Of a stretch of 64,000 nucleotides of DNA, positions 1 through 11,517 are shown one piece after another. The translations under genes and the position numbers were made by a program. The notes under the pieces were generated by a model, which saw only the letters and a list, made by a program, of their open reading frames with translations, made no database searches and was not told the origin of the DNA. The stretch is from NCBI GenBank assembly GCA_021209875.1, contig JAGYVD010000006.1:1922001-1986000 (forward strand), read 5' to 3'. Within the stretch, counting starts at the first letter, position 1. The number at the start of each line of letters is the position of its first letter. This stretch comes from Rosellinia necatrix. Its lineage: Eukaryota > Ascomycota > Sordariomycetes > Xylariales > Xylariaceae.

Positions 1-2067
1 GATAGTCTTGTGCGTGGTTTGGAGATCTATGAGTTCAGCTCGCACAGAAATGAGGTTGGTTTCGACGTTTGCCAGTTTCTTCTCAACTTCTAGGCGTTGC
101 GTCGCGAGCGCAATGTTGGCACTCTTAGCACCGTCCAAATCAGTTATGAGGCCATCGATCGTGGCCTGCTTCTCGGCCTTCTCGGCCTGCCAGGTGGCTC
201 CCTGCTTCTCTGCCTCGTCTCTCGCCTCAGCGATCCCTTTGCCGAGCTCCTCCTGGGCCGTCGCGAGTTGCTTCTCCAGATCTCCTTTGACCGTCTCGCC
301 GGCGTCAATCTTTAGCTGCAACTCTTCGATCTCCACTTTATGAACTTGGATCTGTGTTTCGAGTGACGTTTTGTTGCCTTCAAGCTGTTTCGCTAATTCG
401 TCCTTGGCGCCTTGTAGTTGGTTCTCTAGGTCGTCCTTTGTAACGGCGAACTGCTTCTCTAGATCCTCCTTCTCCGCGTTCAGCTGTGCTCGCACTTCAT
501 CTTTGCCTGCCAGTAGCTGTTTCTCGATATTGTCCTTATCAACCGCGGATAGGCTCTTTTCAAGGTCAACTTTGCTCGCCCTTTCTGAAGCAAGGGTATC
601 CTCGAGGTCCTTCTTGGCCGCTCCTAACTCGGTGATCTGTGCCTGGAAAACTACGATGCTGCCTTCTAGGCCTGTAATCCTCGCCTGGAGTTCTTGGTTT
701 TCAGCAATAGATGCGTCTAGCTCGAGTTGAATCTTCTTCCGCAGCTCCTCGGCAGTCTTCTTCTCCTCCGGGGTGGATTTCTTCTGCTTCTTCAATATGT
801 TGATCTGCATCTGGTTCATCCTAGCCTGTGCCAGCAAGTCATCACGTTCCGTGGTAAGGGTTTTAAGGTTCCCATCGCTGACTGCGACCTTTTCCTCTAG
901 ATCAGTTGTGGCAATAGCTAACTTTGTGATCTGGTGTTGGAGGAGTTCGTCTTGTTCTTGCTGTTTCTGTTCTCTTTCCGAAATGTCCCTTTCAAAGTCT
1001 TCGAGCTTCCTCTCCGCATCGTCACGCGCTCGTCTGAGGTCATCTCGCTCCCTCTCTACATTTGTGAGTACGGATCGTTGCCATTCAAAGCTTTGATGGA
1101 ATTCTTCGAGTTGTTGTCGTTGCTCTTCTAGATCCCGAATTATGATCTCCTTGCTGTTCCGTTCGTGGTGTAATGCCCGTGCGATCTGATTATTCTCGAA
1201 CACCTTCACGTTCAGCTCTTCCGATGCATCGTCAAGTCTCCGGCTGAGGTGTCTCCGTGCGAGCTTAAGATCTTCTGTGTCGCTCTCCAGTCGCTCAAGC
1301 TTATGTACTAAGTCCCGGTTGGGGATTCTAGCCAGCTGCATAGATTGAGATGCTGGCTGCGCTGACTTGTTGGGCACGATCTGGATGTGCACAGTCCTCC
1401 TCCCACTTGTCTGTGAAGGCCTGGTTACTTCAGACCTTGACACTTCCGAAGGTGCACGTGTGCTGCGCGGGCGTGCTCGGACCCGGCTCGAGGTTGTGGG
1501 TAGATGCACAGGCCGAACATGTCTGACCCGCATGGCCGGTCCGCCCCGTTTGTTGAATGCGGAGAATTCTGATGATGCCACACTGGTGGCCTGTGTGTTG
1601 ATGGAGAGCTCCGAGGAACTAGAATTGATGTCTGACCCTGCGTCATATCTGGTATATTCGCTGTCGGAGGCGTAGTAGGATGGCGAATGCACTGGTGAAT
1701 GTGAATGTGAATGTGAATGGGGTGGTAGATGATATGTCTGTACGGGCCTTGGCAGGCGATGAAATCTGGCGGCAAGACGATTCTCGTCAATGTCCAGCTG
1801 GCGATTTGGTGAATTCTTGAGAATGCTCTTTGGTTGTTTCGGTGGTGGGGGGGCAGTGGATGAGGTATCGGTGATATCTGAGGCGGATGAGACGACTGAG
1901 ACTACCGAGGCGGCCGCGGGTGCTCCTAGTCTAGATTTTGACCTTTGCCTAGATGGCACTTCGAGATAGCCAGGATATCCACCAGGCATTGAACCGGGCA
2001 TTGAACCAGGCATTGAAGGTGCCCTCCCCCTCTGCCTCCCTGAGGCTGGGTCCAGATGGCTGTCCAT
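1..2067 (-). CDS. Large coiled-coil protein, N-terminal part (runs off left edge)
   Basis: One uninterrupted minus-strand frame runs from about 2145 to base 1 (689 codons from the ATG at 2067) and continues outside the window. The first ~250 residues are low-complexity and rich in Ser, Pro and Arg: three tandem SMPG repeats, a PPPPKQPKSILK stretch, an alternating His-Ser run and RVRARPRSTR. From about residue 260 to the edge it is charged heptad-type coiled coil rich in Glu, Lys, Gln and Leu (for example EEQRQQLEEFHQS and KDDLENQLQGAKDELAKQLE), with no Pro breaks over more than 300 residues. That pattern suits a cytoskeletal, spindle-pole, septal or golgin-like scaffold, but no named domain is visible and I give no function. 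The start is uncertain: ATG 2067 is the first in frame, while the upstream ATG at 2233 (MPKRR) is in another frame and has no GT donor that could link it. Confidence 0.75.
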   Translation of the reverse strand, partial: MDSHLDPASGRQRGRAPSMPGSMPGSMPGGYPGYLEVPSRQRSKSRLGAPAAASVVSVVSSASDITDTSSTAPPPPKQPKSILKNSPNRQLDIDENRLAARFHRLPRPVQTYHLPPHSHSHSHSPVHSPSYYASDSEYTRYDAGSDINSSSSELSINTQATSVASSEFSAFNKRGGPAMRVRHVRPVHLPTTSSRVRARPRSTRAPSEVSRSEVTRPSQTSGRRTVHIQIVPNKSAQPASQSMQLARIPNRDLVHKLERLESDTEDLKLARRHLSRRLDDASEELNVKVFENNQIARALHHERNSKEIIIRDLEEQRQQLEEFHQSFEWQRSVLTNVERERDDLRRARDDAERKLEDFERDISEREQKQQEQDELLQHQITKLAIATTDLEEKVAVSDGNLKTLTTERDDLLAQARMNQMQINILKKQKKSTPEEKKTAEELRKKIQLELDASIAENQELQARITGLEGSIVVFQAQITELGAAKKDLEDTLASERASKVDLEKSLSAVDKDNIEKQLLAGKDEVRAQLNAEKEDLEKQFAVTKDDLENQLQGAKDELAKQLEGNKTSLETQIQVHKVEIEELQLKIDAGETVKGDLEKQLATAQEELGKGIAEARDEAEKQGATWQAEKAEKQATIDGLITDLDGAKSANIALATQRLEVEKKLANVETNLISVRAELIDLQTTHKTI

Positions 2068-3297
2068 TGGTGATGGTGAGGTGTGATATGAGTTGTTTGC
2101 CGGATTTCGTGTGGGTTTGTGTGAGGCTGTCGTTGTTGTTGATGTTCAGGGTAGATGGTGAGGGGCAATGGATGTCGTGTGATGGTGTTGTTTGGTGTGA
2201 ATAGGAAGGGAAGTTAGTGCGTCTCTTCGGCATCGCGGTGGTTTTGTTCGGGTGGAAGACAGTGTGAAGCGTGTGAACAGTAGTTGTAGCTACTCAGCAG
2301 GCCCAGATGCAGGCAGACGAAAGAGGCTGATGCGCTTCGCTACGTCAAAGGCAGACCGGGGACACGATCAACTCAACGAACAGAAGATACAAAGGTACAT
2401 GGCTGGATGCACGGGGAACACAGGCCCAATGATCCATGAAACAAGAGTTGCTCGTTGGCCGCAACCATGCCTGAGTTGGCAAGGATCTCACTGCGCAGGC
2501 TTTGACGGGTTTGCTGTGCCTGAGTCACTGTGAGGCGGCCAATCACCCGGCGGGTCGAACGTTGGTGGGACGGGGCCGAAATACAGAGACCAAAAGCCGG
2601 GCCAGAGAGCAAATACGCCCGGGTGGGAAGAAAGTGGCCTTTTCTCCCTGGGGCGTACGCTGCCTGGACGCTGGACGCTGGACAGGGAGGGTGTCCCGAC
2701 TTCGCTGGGCGTTGGGCATGAATGCATCCGAACCACGACCCAATTGGCCTCAGTCGGGGGGCCCCATCGGGGCCATTTGCCACTGGCGGCCAAATCAGAG
2801 CACCGAGCAGCTTTTCCAGGCCACTTCTATTTCCACAGTAGGGCGGGAAAACCGTCGGTTGGGCAATCGGATGACGTCGTGCCGCCGCATGCACCTATGA
2901 AGCCGCCCGTTTAGGGGGCATCTGGGGCCAGGAGGCCGGGCGCAGATGACTATGGCCAGGAATGTGCCTCAACCTGAACCACCGAGAACCACCCAAGAAC
3001 CGGCTTTGGGCGTGCATGACTTGCGTGTGATATTGACCTTGATTGCCTCGCTGCCCATTCGTGTAGCCAAATTGTGCCCCCTCTCTGCCATGCCATAGGG
3101 TAGGATAGGGAGCAGCCAGGCGAGACATCGGGACGCACACAAATCAGAGCGAGGCAATTCTGGCACACGAAGGTGTAGATGCGCTGCTCGCCGCCAAGAC
3201 GCGTGGCTGTGCGGTGAAGTGCTGTTGTTCATCTCGCTATCCCACCGTCCAGTGGGTTATTCACTGTCCACCGTTGACTTGCCCACTACTTCCATAC

Positions 3298-3375
3298 TTC
3301 CCATACTTACGTACTTACGTACTTACTTCCTTGCTTGCTCGCTTCCTCGCTTGCTCGCTTCCTCACTCACTCACT
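3298..3375. repeat. Pyrimidine-rich degenerate tandem repeat
   Basis: Repeats of acttacgt, then cttgctcgcttcctcg, then actc units follow one another for about 80 bp. It is simple-sequence DNA with no coding frame. Confidence 0.8.
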
Positions 3376-4496
3376 AGCAAGTGTCCGCCGTCCAACGTCC
3401 GTCTGCCACTCAACATCTGCTAGCCAGTCTAGTCACCAAGTCGGGAGGTGACCAGGTAGGCAGTGAACGCGTCGCTGTTTGTTCGCTTCACCCTTGGGGG
3501 TGGTGGGTGGCCTCTCTCGACGCTATGGCTAGCGTACCTAACAACCTGCCTACCCATACCGTACTTTCTGTCTGCCTGCCTCTCTGCTTGCCGCTGCTTG
3601 CAGAAATTCGCACAGCATGCTTAACCTAGATGAATCTAAGCTCCCTGAGATCCAGCATGATTGGCCGGGTCGCCATGCCAGACACGGCAACTCGCAGGAT
3701 GGCGAGACGGTCGAGTCCGGCCATTTGGAAGGGTGAGCTGGGTGCGGTGGAGTTGGCAAAAGTAGCTAACTCGCGGTGGGATCTCTCACTGTCGCATAAT
3801 AGCGTGTCGGCCGCGACTTTGGTGGGGTTGAGCTCGGACGGCTAACTAGTCCGAGTACCTAAGCTTGGTGGGTGGGGAGGGGGGTTAAGTACAGACTGTG
3901 CAGTAGATAGGTCCACTATGTTGTAGCTTACCACCTGCATGCTTAGATAATTACTGAGGACCTCAACTGCCTGCCTGTGCATGCATATAGGAAGTGCATA
4001 TACATACTTACCTGGCAGGTAAAAATTAGGCAGGTACATACCTACATAACTAGATCGGCGGTAGTAGTGTAGGTAGGTAGGCGTTGGAATTACCTATAAA
4101 CCCTACCTAAACTTGTGTGTGGTCAGTATTATTAGTAAGTAGGTACTTTTTTTCTTCTATAGTCAGCCGTCCAGATCGTCGGGAAAGAGATAGCGATAGC
4201 GTGTACTACGATTCGCCAAGAAACGTGAACCGGTCAATACTTAGGTAACATTGATTTACTAAACTTAGGGTGATAGGTAGCCTATTCTCAATCTCACTCA
4301 CTCACCCACGCACTCCATCTCATTCTGCTCACTCGCATCCTTCAATTTTATCCCGACGCCCTCTGTGCGATGGCTCTTAGGTAAGCTCAGCCACCGCTAG
4401 ATGGGAAGGCTGCGACCGTGCGTAGCATTGCAATCTGCCTGCTGCATCAGCTAGCTGCCCGCCTAAGAACGTACTGTACCTACCTATTACCGACCT

Positions 4497-4543
4497 ACTA
4501 TGCACACTACTATGCACATTACTATGCACAGGACTATGCACAC
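4497..4543. repeat. 12-bp tandem repeat, about four copies
   Basis: The core ctatgcaca recurs four times at 12-bp spacing, with two variable bases between copies. Confidence 0.85.
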
Positions 4544-4844
4544 GACCGAATAGCCACGACCAGTGTAAATTGTCCCCCCGTTGCGCTCGTAATCTGTTGG
4601 AGAGGGCCGGTGTCTCAATGGTCGGCCGGCGCCATCAGGATTCAATCACGTCCGCACTTCTAGCCAACGTCGGCTTATTGGCCGCGCCCGCCAGAGAATA
4701 CGGCCAATGACAGCACCGGCGTCGAGGCCGTTTTCTGGTTGTCCCGTTCCGCCAGCGTCTGCCTAACGCGCTTGAGGTCGATCCGATTGCTTCTCTACCC
4801 CTTCCAGCCCCCTTCCAAGCCGCCTTGGCCCACATGGGCACCTG

Positions 4845-4891
4845 TGGTGCATCGCGGTGCATTACGGTGCATTACGGCGCATTACAGCGCA
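4845..4891. repeat. 10-bp tandem repeat, about four and a half copies
   Basis: ggtgcattac-type units (ggtgcatcgc, ggtgcattac, ggtgcattac, ggcgcattac, agcgcat) stand head to tail with few substitutions. Confidence 0.85.
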
Positions 4892-6804
4892 TGTACGTGC
4901 CCCTGACCATCGAATTCGTGGACTCCTGACAGCACCGCGATGGGGTCGGATGACCGCCTGGACCCCCTCCCCTTCGCTCCTCGACATTTGTACCGGACTG
5001 TCTTCTGTTTGGATTCCCATTTCCAGCCTCCCACCGGCGGAACTCGGTAAGCGTTGAGATTCCCTTTCATTTGTCTCATTTGCCTGTCATTTGCTTGGTC
5101 TGTCTGATTTGTCTGATCCGAATGTTGTGCATCGTCCGTGTGCAGTTCCGCATATGTGGTGTGGTGAGCGCCTTTGTTTACCTGACCCGATTGTCAGGAG
5201 CTCTGGTAGTTAATTCGACAAAACCGGCCTTCTCGTCGGTTTCCATCGAATTTCTTACATGGGAACAAATCGACGGGCACCATACGCCTCCTTCGGTGGG
5301 TCCCCGCGAGCGCGAAATTGTCGTGTTGTCTTTTCCATCTAAATACACGAGCATGTCCAGTCTTTCGCATGTCGGCTCTGCTCGATTCTCTAATTTACAC
5401 GGCTACGGGTTTGGCTACGGGTTTGGCACAGATGACAGGAGCCCACCGTCAGTGATACAGTGTTATTTTGGGAATCGATGAGCTGACATGCTCAACGGCC
5501 AATACGCCAATACAGGCGGCACCCGTCCTATGCAGTCTTAGCTCACCTACGGGACCTACGGCCTTGTCAATTCTACACATCAATCTATCGCTATTCGACG
5601 AGAGCGACCCATTCATAAACAACTACTATATATGGATCGCATGCTTACTCCAAAGCCCCATTGCACTCCGTAGTAGAAGCCGTAGCCCTAACCAGCCGAG
5701 AGCCACACAAGTTGAACTACATGCCTGGGCCCCAAACAACGGGGCAATGCTGCGAAGGCTAAATCAAATGCCATTTACCAAAATGCAGATATGTGTCTCA
5801 TGGAATAGTAAGTTGACCAGGGTGTGGCATACACCACCTCCCGTCCCGGAGTTGTGGCCCCGCGCTAGCATATGGAATATACTTGATCCGCCATTTTCAC
5901 CGCGATTCTTCGCTTCATACACGATAGACTAATTAGTCAGATAGAGAGCGCTCCGTTCCTCGTAGCCGTGCCCCTAAAACAGCTGAAATGAACTCGGTGT
6001 AGCTGGCCATGCAATGCACGCCAATATACCAATATAATCTAGGTCTAGTCCTTCGACCGGGACTCGGCCCACACCCACACACCGCGTCTCCAGAAACCCG
6101 TCGCCGCTATTATCGATTCCACCCCGGAGCCTTCAAGCCTTGACATTGACAGGGTCATTGTGGGCGGCTTTCGTCGACAGCAAGGAATTAACCGTCTTGT
6201 TTGTTCCTTGAGTTTGTCGCACCTTGTTTGTTTGACACGGTCTGCTCCCAAGCGCTCTACCCTCACGGTATTTCCTCTCAGACTCCTCTATCATCACCCC
6301 AGGGCAGACCAGCCGGCGCAAGCCCGAAATCAACCCATACTCTTCGCATCTTCCCCTGTTCACGACAACTAGACGATATCGATGATTGGAGACCACGTGA
6401 GCGCTCTGTGTTGCCCGGTTGCCGTTGATTGGCCGGATCTGGAGCTCGTGTTAGTTGTTCTGCCTCGCCGAGGTGGAACTCAGAGTAACATCTGTTCATC
6501 CCTACGCGGGACATCTGGCACCGGGTGCCTCTAAGGACGACATGATTCACACTATTCGGAAGCATTCGAGCATCGGGTATTCAGCATTCGGACTGAGCTG
6601 GCCCTCGTGTCTTGGAGAAGCGAGGGAGATAACAGTTGGCAGTAACACCGGTTATCTGCGTTGTTCCTCCCTGCAAGGGATACGGACAGGTGATGTGGCC
6701 CGTTTATGTCTCGAGTCACATCCCGTGTATTTGGTTGCTTAGATTCGGTGCGTTGGGTTTTTGTTTTTACTATCTACCTATCTAAAGGTGAGTATGGCTA
6801 TCAA

Positions 6805-7705
6805 TCATTCCACTCCATTACCTGTCGCTCCATTCGTACTCGACGTTGCCTTGAACAACTGTGGAAACGTCCGCCTCAGTTCTTCCAGGTGGCTAATCTG
6901 GTGTTTGGACGCTTTTTCTGCCGGCACAGGAACTCCATCCTCCACAAGATGTGCGCTGTTCCATCCCAGCTTCTCCGCCATGTTGCAGTTGTAGTAGTTG
7001 TCGTCTAATAGCACGGTTAACAGGGTCGACGAGCGTATAGCAGTGGGCTCACTTACCAACGAAATAACAATCCTCCATGTCGTGGGCGCCTGCCTCCATC
7101 ATGGCCTTCGCGAACATCTCCTCTTGCGGCTTACTCACGAATGGGAGCGTGGTGTAGTCGCAATAGGTAAGACCATCGAACATGTGGTCAATACCCATTA
7201 TCTTCACCACTCGTCGAGCATGGTTCACGTATGCGTTGGTGAACAGCCAGAGCTTGACCTTGCTGCGGTCGACGTCTTGCAGTAGGCGGGCCACGTCTAT
7301 CCGCGGGCGGATGAGGTCGTCTAATGGCAGTGCATCGTCGACCTCTGAATTGAAGTGGAGTGGGTCGACGTCGTGAAAACGCATCAACCCGCCGATAGCG
7401 AGACCATACTTCTTATAGTACTTACTATGAAGTTCGACTGCCTCGTCGTGTGGGAGATTGAGGTGCCTTTCAAAGTAGTCGTGTATCAGGTCAGCCATGC
7501 GGTGGTGGACTTTGGCACCTACATAGCGGTTAGTCCTGGATTTGTTCCGTTCGTTCGGAGAAACTTACTTGCGGGATACAAGCAGTTGTCGATATCGCTA
7601 TGAACCTCGTCAGAACCGGTCATAACAGAGCATGCTGTGCTTGGGAGGAGCCGCTTACAAGAAGAACACCTTCTTCGGCGTGGCAGGGTACTCCTCTGGC
7701 GCCAT
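6805..7705 (-). CDS. SDT1/PHM8-type HAD phosphatase (pyrimidine 5'-nucleotidase family)
   Basis: Four exons, 7705-7659, 7597-7569, 7518-7057 and 7004-6805, join in phase to a 245-residue protein. All four HAD motifs are present: motif I DIDNCLYP with nucleophile Asp17 and acid/base Asp19, motif II in LWLFTNAY, motif III Lys in SKPQEEMF, and motif IV FVDDNYYN with the Mg-binding Asp pair. The helical cap between motifs I and II (AKVHHRMADLI, HLNLP, GLAIGGLMRFHDVDPL) is the hallmark of yeast Sdt1 and Phm8, cytosolic enzymes that dephosphorylate UMP/CMP and nicotinamide mononucleotide-type nucleotides, or lysophosphatidate. Exon 2 is only 29 nt and encodes motif I; motif IV is split by intron 3. 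ATG 7705 is the only sensible start because it leads straight into motif I. Family assignment is firm, exact substrate is not. Confidence 0.92.
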
Positions 7706-9344
7706 AGCTTATGTCTCTCAACGGTCGAGCTCGGAAGCGAAGAAGAGCAGACCCCGGTGGGAAGTCGTTCAAATCTAGAACTCAGGTCGAGGTTTTATGG
7801 CGTCTAAAGTATCACGCTGGTACAATACAACAGACACGACAGGATACTGATACAGCCCCCTCATCCGAAGCTTTCACGGAACGGTGCCGCAAGCAAGGTA
7901 TTTATTTACTTTCCTGCTCTAAACAATACCGCAAGGACACCCCGATTATGGCATTTGAGCGTCAATCCTCGTTCTATAATATGCTTGCTCGCCAGCCACA
8001 GGGTATGACGACAACAATCCGTGCGAGCACAGAATGACCCTCTGAGTCGGCATAATGGGCCGGAACGATGTGGCGTTCATCCACGGCAGACGGCTCTCAA
8101 TCTACTGCTGATCATTCGCCTCCCTCGCATGAGACAAGGAAACGAGAGGCAATAGTCTGTATGCAGTGCAAGCTGAGTGATATGCGAGCGGTTTCCCCGA
8201 AAAAACGAGCTCAGCTCAAGTATTGTTCTCATATCCGACAGACCGCTGCAGATCATGCCGCTTCGTCACTGACGTGGTCGTGGATAGGGGCGCCAAACGG
8301 GTCCGTACTCGCCTTTGGCTGAAAGCGATTGGGCTCCGGGCCGAGCCGCAATATAATGGAAGATTTTGCCATATGCAGCTAGGAGTGCCAAGCGAGTGGC
8401 GAGATCTACTAGATCTCCTATGGTATACTCTAGTAGTGTGCCATTGCAGCCACAGGACAATCAATAGTATAAACACGCACTTCCGGTCTCGCTATATGGC
8501 CTGATGCCTGATGCAAACCGACGGTTTGGATTTTTTTTTTGTCGAAACTAGTACGCAACTAATCCAGCCACTGAGGCCATCCAAATTTTGCATACACGGT
8601 GCGACGTGATTTGGTTGGTGACTACCGACTCCAGGAGTATAAACAAGCGTGCATTAGCTTGGATCTGATGCATGGTTTTTGGGGAGCAGTTTTCAGATCT
8701 CACTCACCCACCCATGGTTGACAACTCACCGACTCCATGACGAACGCAACCCGAGCTTTTGGTCAACTATAGATAGAATATAGAATTCACAGGTACAAAC
8801 CCGCACCAAAACTTTTTCCAACTCAATTCGACCCGGGCGTTCGATGCTGAGTCGTAACAGTAACAGAGTTAACGTAGTAGCAACAAGTAACCAATTCCAA
8901 ATTTCAGCGAGTGATTGACACTCAACTGTCGAATCTGCCGTGAAACGTAATAGCTCCTCCCCATGTGCGAGTGCATGAGTTGCCAGTGCCATTTAGCATG
9001 TGCTGCATGCAATTCTGTCATTGGCTTGCGCCCTATGCTTTCTTTTCCGCATTATCCAATTAATCAAACCGGTCTCCATACGACGTATAGCATTCAGCTC
9101 ACCCCATCGGTCATGTACTCCGTACTAGCCTCGTACCCCTGTAGTATTATTATTTTGCGACATCGAGCAGATCAGATATCTAATACTACCGGCGGTAGCG
9201 GTGGCGGTTGTGACACCCGCTCGCGGGCTCGCATAGCTATAAAGCCCTCGAGCAAGGTCTATGGACCTGTCGAGTCTCAGAAATCTATCCCTTCATCCAT
9301 TCTCCTTGCCTTGTCTTGTCGCAACTGTGTATTAGTTGTGCGCA
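7706..9344. other. Divergent promoter region between nucleotidase and P450
   Basis: 1.6 kb separating two divergently transcribed genes. No coding frame with recognisable content. The only clear element is a TATA box near the P450 start, listed separately. Confidence 0.55.
9238..9243 (+). promoter_or_regulatory. Probable TATA box of the P450 gene
   Basis: A TATAAA hexamer lies 107 bp upstream of the P450 ATG at 9345, a usual distance for this genome: several other genes here have a TATA element 80-150 bp before the start codon. Confidence 0.5.
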
Positions 9345-11517
9345 ATGGCGGTGCTCAGTTCCCTGACCGCCCTCTCTTCGGAGCATGGGATCCTTCCCAT
9401 CCTATTTGCTACGGCCCTCGTGGCTTGTACTGTTGTTCTACGGTTCGTTGTGTCCTATACACGGGCTCGCCGCCAGTTCCCCGGCCCGCCAGTGAAAAAT
9501 TGGTTCGTAGGCAACCTTGACCAGACCATGGCCAATGATGTACATGAAAAGGTAGTTCTCAATCACTTTTAGCCAGTACTCGTTCTGTATAGCTAAATCT
9601 CTGTCCAGTGGATCGATTGGAACAGAGAATATGGCCAGATCTTTCAGACTGTGAGTACTCGCTTGTCTTATTGTTTTGGCATGGTCCGAAAACTGACGTT
9701 AGCGGCGAAGTGGAATGGTCTATTCTCCCGTGTGATATATATTGGTGACCCGGCCATAATTGCCGAGATTGCGACCTCGAACTGGCCCAAGTCTGCGGCA
9801 CAGTATGATGGATTCAAGCCCCTTGATGGCGATGCCTTGTTTGTCCAGACCAACCAAGCCAGATGGAAGATGCAGAGCAAGCGTCTGGCGCCTGCTTTCC
9901 AGCCAAATGTCATTCAGTCACAATACCCCTGTCTAGCAAGACACATTGGAGTAGGTCGAAACCCACCAAAAAAAAAAAAAATCTTCTTCGTCACTTCTGC
10001 TGATCTATATACGTCTTAGAATTACACTAGGCAGCTTGATAACGCCGCGGCAACTAATGATGTTATCTGCCTATCGTCGTTGAACATTCTTCTCTCACTT
10101 GATTTCATTGGAGATATTGCATTTGGCACTAGCTTCAATGCAATCAACCAAGGCCCGGATTGCCGCATTGCGCAGCTTCTTGAGATGATCCTTCCCGAAC
10201 TAATGAAGTGCGGCTTATTTCCGCTCAGGGGAAAGATTCCTATTTTTGAGAAGACTAGAATCATGAACAAAGCGATTATTGAATTACGAAACATGGCAAA
10301 AGATGCCGTGAAAGATGCCCGGAAAAACGACGGTGCTGACGATGGCGGCTCGAAAATCAAGCCCGACAAGAAAATCTTTGAAATCCTTGCCTTGTAAGTC
10401 CCCAGGATCGGATAGAACGCGGGTGACCGGGCTAACAGAAAACGAAAAGACAGCGCGAGGCGGATGGAAACTACACATTCAACGCACAGGAGCTTTGTGA
10501 TAACTACGGTACGTTGGCGTCATGTGGAGGAACTAAGAGCATGCCGGGGGCCCCGAACTAACAAGTGTCAAATCCGCCTAGTTGCATTCTTGGTTGCCGG
10601 CGGAGACCCCACTGCGCATACCATGTCGTTCCTAGTCTGGCAAGTTGTGAGTGTTTACCTCCCCGGAGACGGGCACACCGACCGGAAGCGATTGACTAAC
10701 GCACCTGTGCCTTGCAGCTGCGCAACCCGACCATTTTCGAGCAGCTGCGAGCCGAGATCGACGCCTCGATTCCCTATGAGGCGGAGGTTGCCACGCTGGA
10801 GCACGTCAAGCTCCCTTACCTGAACATGGTCCTCAAGGAGACGCTCCGCATGAGCTCGCCCGGGTTTGGGACCTTCCGAACCTGCGCCAAAGACACGACG
10901 GTTGCAGGAGTCACCCTTCCGGCGAACACAACACTCGCGCTCTGGAACCCCGCAGGTGAGTTTCCCGTATTCGGTTAAGCACGTGTCGGCAATGGCACCT
11001 TGCATAAGGAGAAGAGAAGAAAAAAAAAAAAAAAAAAAGAATCAATGGAACATGCTCTCTGACACTTGTCGTTGTTAGTACACCGAGACCCCAGGCTGTG
11101 GGAGGACCCTGACAAGTTCGATCCCGAACGGTGGCGTTCCGGACAGACCAAACTGCGGGGGTCGTATTTCCCTTTCTCGTACGGTCCTCGAAGCTGCACT
11201 GGTACGTTCCCCCTCCCTGTAACGCCCCCCCCTCCCTTCCCGCCACTCTCATGCCGTAGCATACCATCCCCCTCCCTTCCCCCACCTCCTTTTCCCCTTG
11301 TATGTATATATGTATGAGGCCGGCTGCTGACCCAGAGGCGGCCGCCGCCTGTCTAGGACAAGGTCTGGCCATGCTCGAGATGACGCTCACGCTCGCCACG
11401 CTCTTCCGACGGTACGACATCACGCCCGAGCCCGGCTTCGAGCTCGAGTATCTCCCCAGCTTCACGCTGAAGCCGAAGAACGGGTTCCCCATCCGGGTGA
11501 CGCGCCGGAAGAACTAG
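9345..11517 (+). CDS. Cytochrome P450 monooxygenase, membrane-anchored
   Basis: Nine exons (9345-9551, 9609-9650, 9711-9950, 10035-10393, 10450-10508, 10582-10646, 10718-10955, 11079-11201, 11357-11517) give 497 residues, the usual size of a class II microsomal P450. The N-terminus has one hydrophobic helix (about residues 14-37) and then a Pro-rich hinge (FPGPP). The K-helix ExxR motif is KETLR (Glu365, Arg368), the PERF-like element is FDPERW, and the heme loop [10 protein letters not shown] carries the Cys443 thiolate ligand. The I-helix reads AGGDPTAH, with Pro312 where most P450s have the oxygen-activating Thr. Two introns hold long poly-A runs and one a C-rich tract. It should oxidise a lipophilic substrate at the ER. 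No biosynthetic backbone gene is adjacent, so the substrate is unknown. Intron ends at 9711 and 10035 were set by phase and family alignment. Confidence 0.9.

Larger units (their letters stand above)
2068..6804. other. Gene-free spacer with short tandem repeats
   Basis: About 4.7 kb with no open frame that looks coding. It holds the upstream region of the coiled-coil gene and the 3' side of the nucleotidase gene. Visible structure is low-complexity only: the pyrimidine-rich tandem block near 3298-3375, an acctacct/aggtaggt-rich stretch at about 3840-4110, and two small tandem arrays at 4497-4543 and 4845-4891. A 13-bp unit (gctacgggtttgg) is duplicated at 5403-5428. Confidence 0.6.
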
